From Bacillota bacterium (lineage in GTDB: Bacteria > Bacillota > Clostridia > Acetivibrionales > DSM-1351): a stretch of DNA of 6,754 nucleotides. The translations under genes and the position numbers were made by a program. The stretch is taken from NCBI GenBank assembly GCA_023441625.1, contig JAEZOA010000072.1:1-6754 (forward strand). The letters are read 5' to 3'. The notes under the pieces were generated by a model. That model was not told the origin of the DNA, ran no database searches, and was given only the letters and a program-made list of their open reading frames with translations. This document shows positions 6,638 through 6,754 of the stretch, piece by piece (positions within the stretch are counted from its first letter, which is position 1; every line of letters begins with the position of its first letter).

Positions 6638-6754
6638 CCACACGTAGAACGTGTGGCATGCTCTAGCCCTATAAGGGCATGTTACTAGCTATGTCTAAAG
6701 ACATATTGAATTGTCCGCCAACCGCGTGAATTTTACGGGCAGCCCCTTAAGGGG
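6638..6754 (+). ncRNA. Probable HEARO / IscB omega-RNA, 5' part, cut by the window edge
   Basis: After an AT-rich spacer the sequence changes abruptly into consecutive hairpins. These are CCACACGT/ACGTGTGG (6638-6645 with 6649-6656), GCCCT/AGGGC (6666-6670 with 6674-6678), TATGTC/GACATA (6690-6695 with 6700-6705), a weaker CCG/CGG or CGTG/TACG stem (6722-6738), and the palindrome CCCCTTAAGGGG (6743-6754) at the window end. No ribosome binding site or credible ORF is present. The first stem starts directly after ATGA (6634-6637). From memory of the family, HEARO elements insert after ATGA or GTGA, and the RNA lies upstream of an HNH-nuclease (IscB) gene, to which it supplies guide and scaffold. 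The nuclease gene would be to the right, outside the window. I assign it by structure, position and recall of the family, not by alignment. Alternatives are the hairpin end of another IS200/IS605 element or an IStron. Confidence 0.55.
6638..6754 (+). mobile_element. Probable left end of an IS200/IS605-like (ISC/HEARO) element
   Basis: Elements of this superfamily have no terminal inverted repeats or target duplication. Instead their ends carry subterminal hairpins next to a short fixed target sequence. Here a strong 8-bp hairpin follows ATGA (6634-6637), 40 bases after the end of the M23 gene, and marks a sharp change in composition and structure. The right end and any transposase or IscB/TnpB gene are not in the window, so neither the extent nor the mobility of the element can be judged. 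Confidence 0.45.

Noticed and set aside
6638..6656. The hairpin after the M23 gene as a simple terminator
   Set aside because: No T-run follows the stem, and further hairpins continue for about 100 bases, which fits a structured RNA or element end better.
6638..6754. Reverse-strand right end of a tnpB element (tnpB on the minus strand to the right)
   Set aside because: Not excluded, but the ATGA junction and hairpin order suit a plus-strand HEARO left end better. No minus-strand TnpB C terminus is visible in the last bases.
6638..6754. Group I intron / IStron start
   Set aside because: It is placed in a spacer rather than inside a gene, and I could not recognise group I core elements in the short part available.
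1..6754. CRISPR arrays, tRNA or rRNA genes
   Set aside because: No regularly spaced direct repeats, cloverleaf with a T-loop consensus, or rRNA-like sequence was seen.

Overview
The window looks like chromosomal DNA from a low-GC Firmicute of the class Clostridia. The DNA is AT-rich, AGGAGG-type ribosome binding sites precede several genes, and the order CdaR-type regulator - ftsE - ftsX - coiled-coil M23 peptidase is one I associate with clostridial genomes. No rRNA or other taxonomic marker is present, so genus and species cannot be named. All six protein genes lie on the + strand.

Left part (1-1187): an unrecognised multi-pass membrane protein, probably cut by the window edge, is followed after 4 bases by a small membrane-anchored FMN-binding protein with an intact flavin-attachment motif. 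They form a two-gene unit that ends at a convincing rho-independent terminator. Next comes a stand-alone gene (1275-2531) for a 12-helix major facilitator superfamily transporter of unknown substrate.

Central and right part (2580-6598): this is a cell-envelope cluster. A PucR/CdaR-type regulator (start set at 2648) precedes FtsE, the ATPase, and FtsX, the membrane subunit, whose genes overlap by 32 bases. After a 115-base gap holding a perfect 12-base inverted repeat comes a secreted protein with a signal peptide, a long coiled coil and an M23 domain with all zinc and catalytic residues intact. The likely working model is that ATP hydrolysis by FtsE moves FtsX, and the FtsX extracellular domain acts on the coiled coil of the secreted hydrolase, switching on local peptidoglycan cutting during division or elongation.

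Right edge (6638-6754): a run of closely packed hairpins begins immediately after the tetranucleotide ATGA. It is more GC-rich than the surrounding spacer and codes for nothing obvious. Its form and position match the 5' end of a HEARO RNA, the omega-RNA of IscB-type RNA-guided nucleases carried by IS200/IS605-like elements. The nuclease gene itself would lie beyond the window, so this assignment is strong on structure but unproven. It is the most interesting item here.
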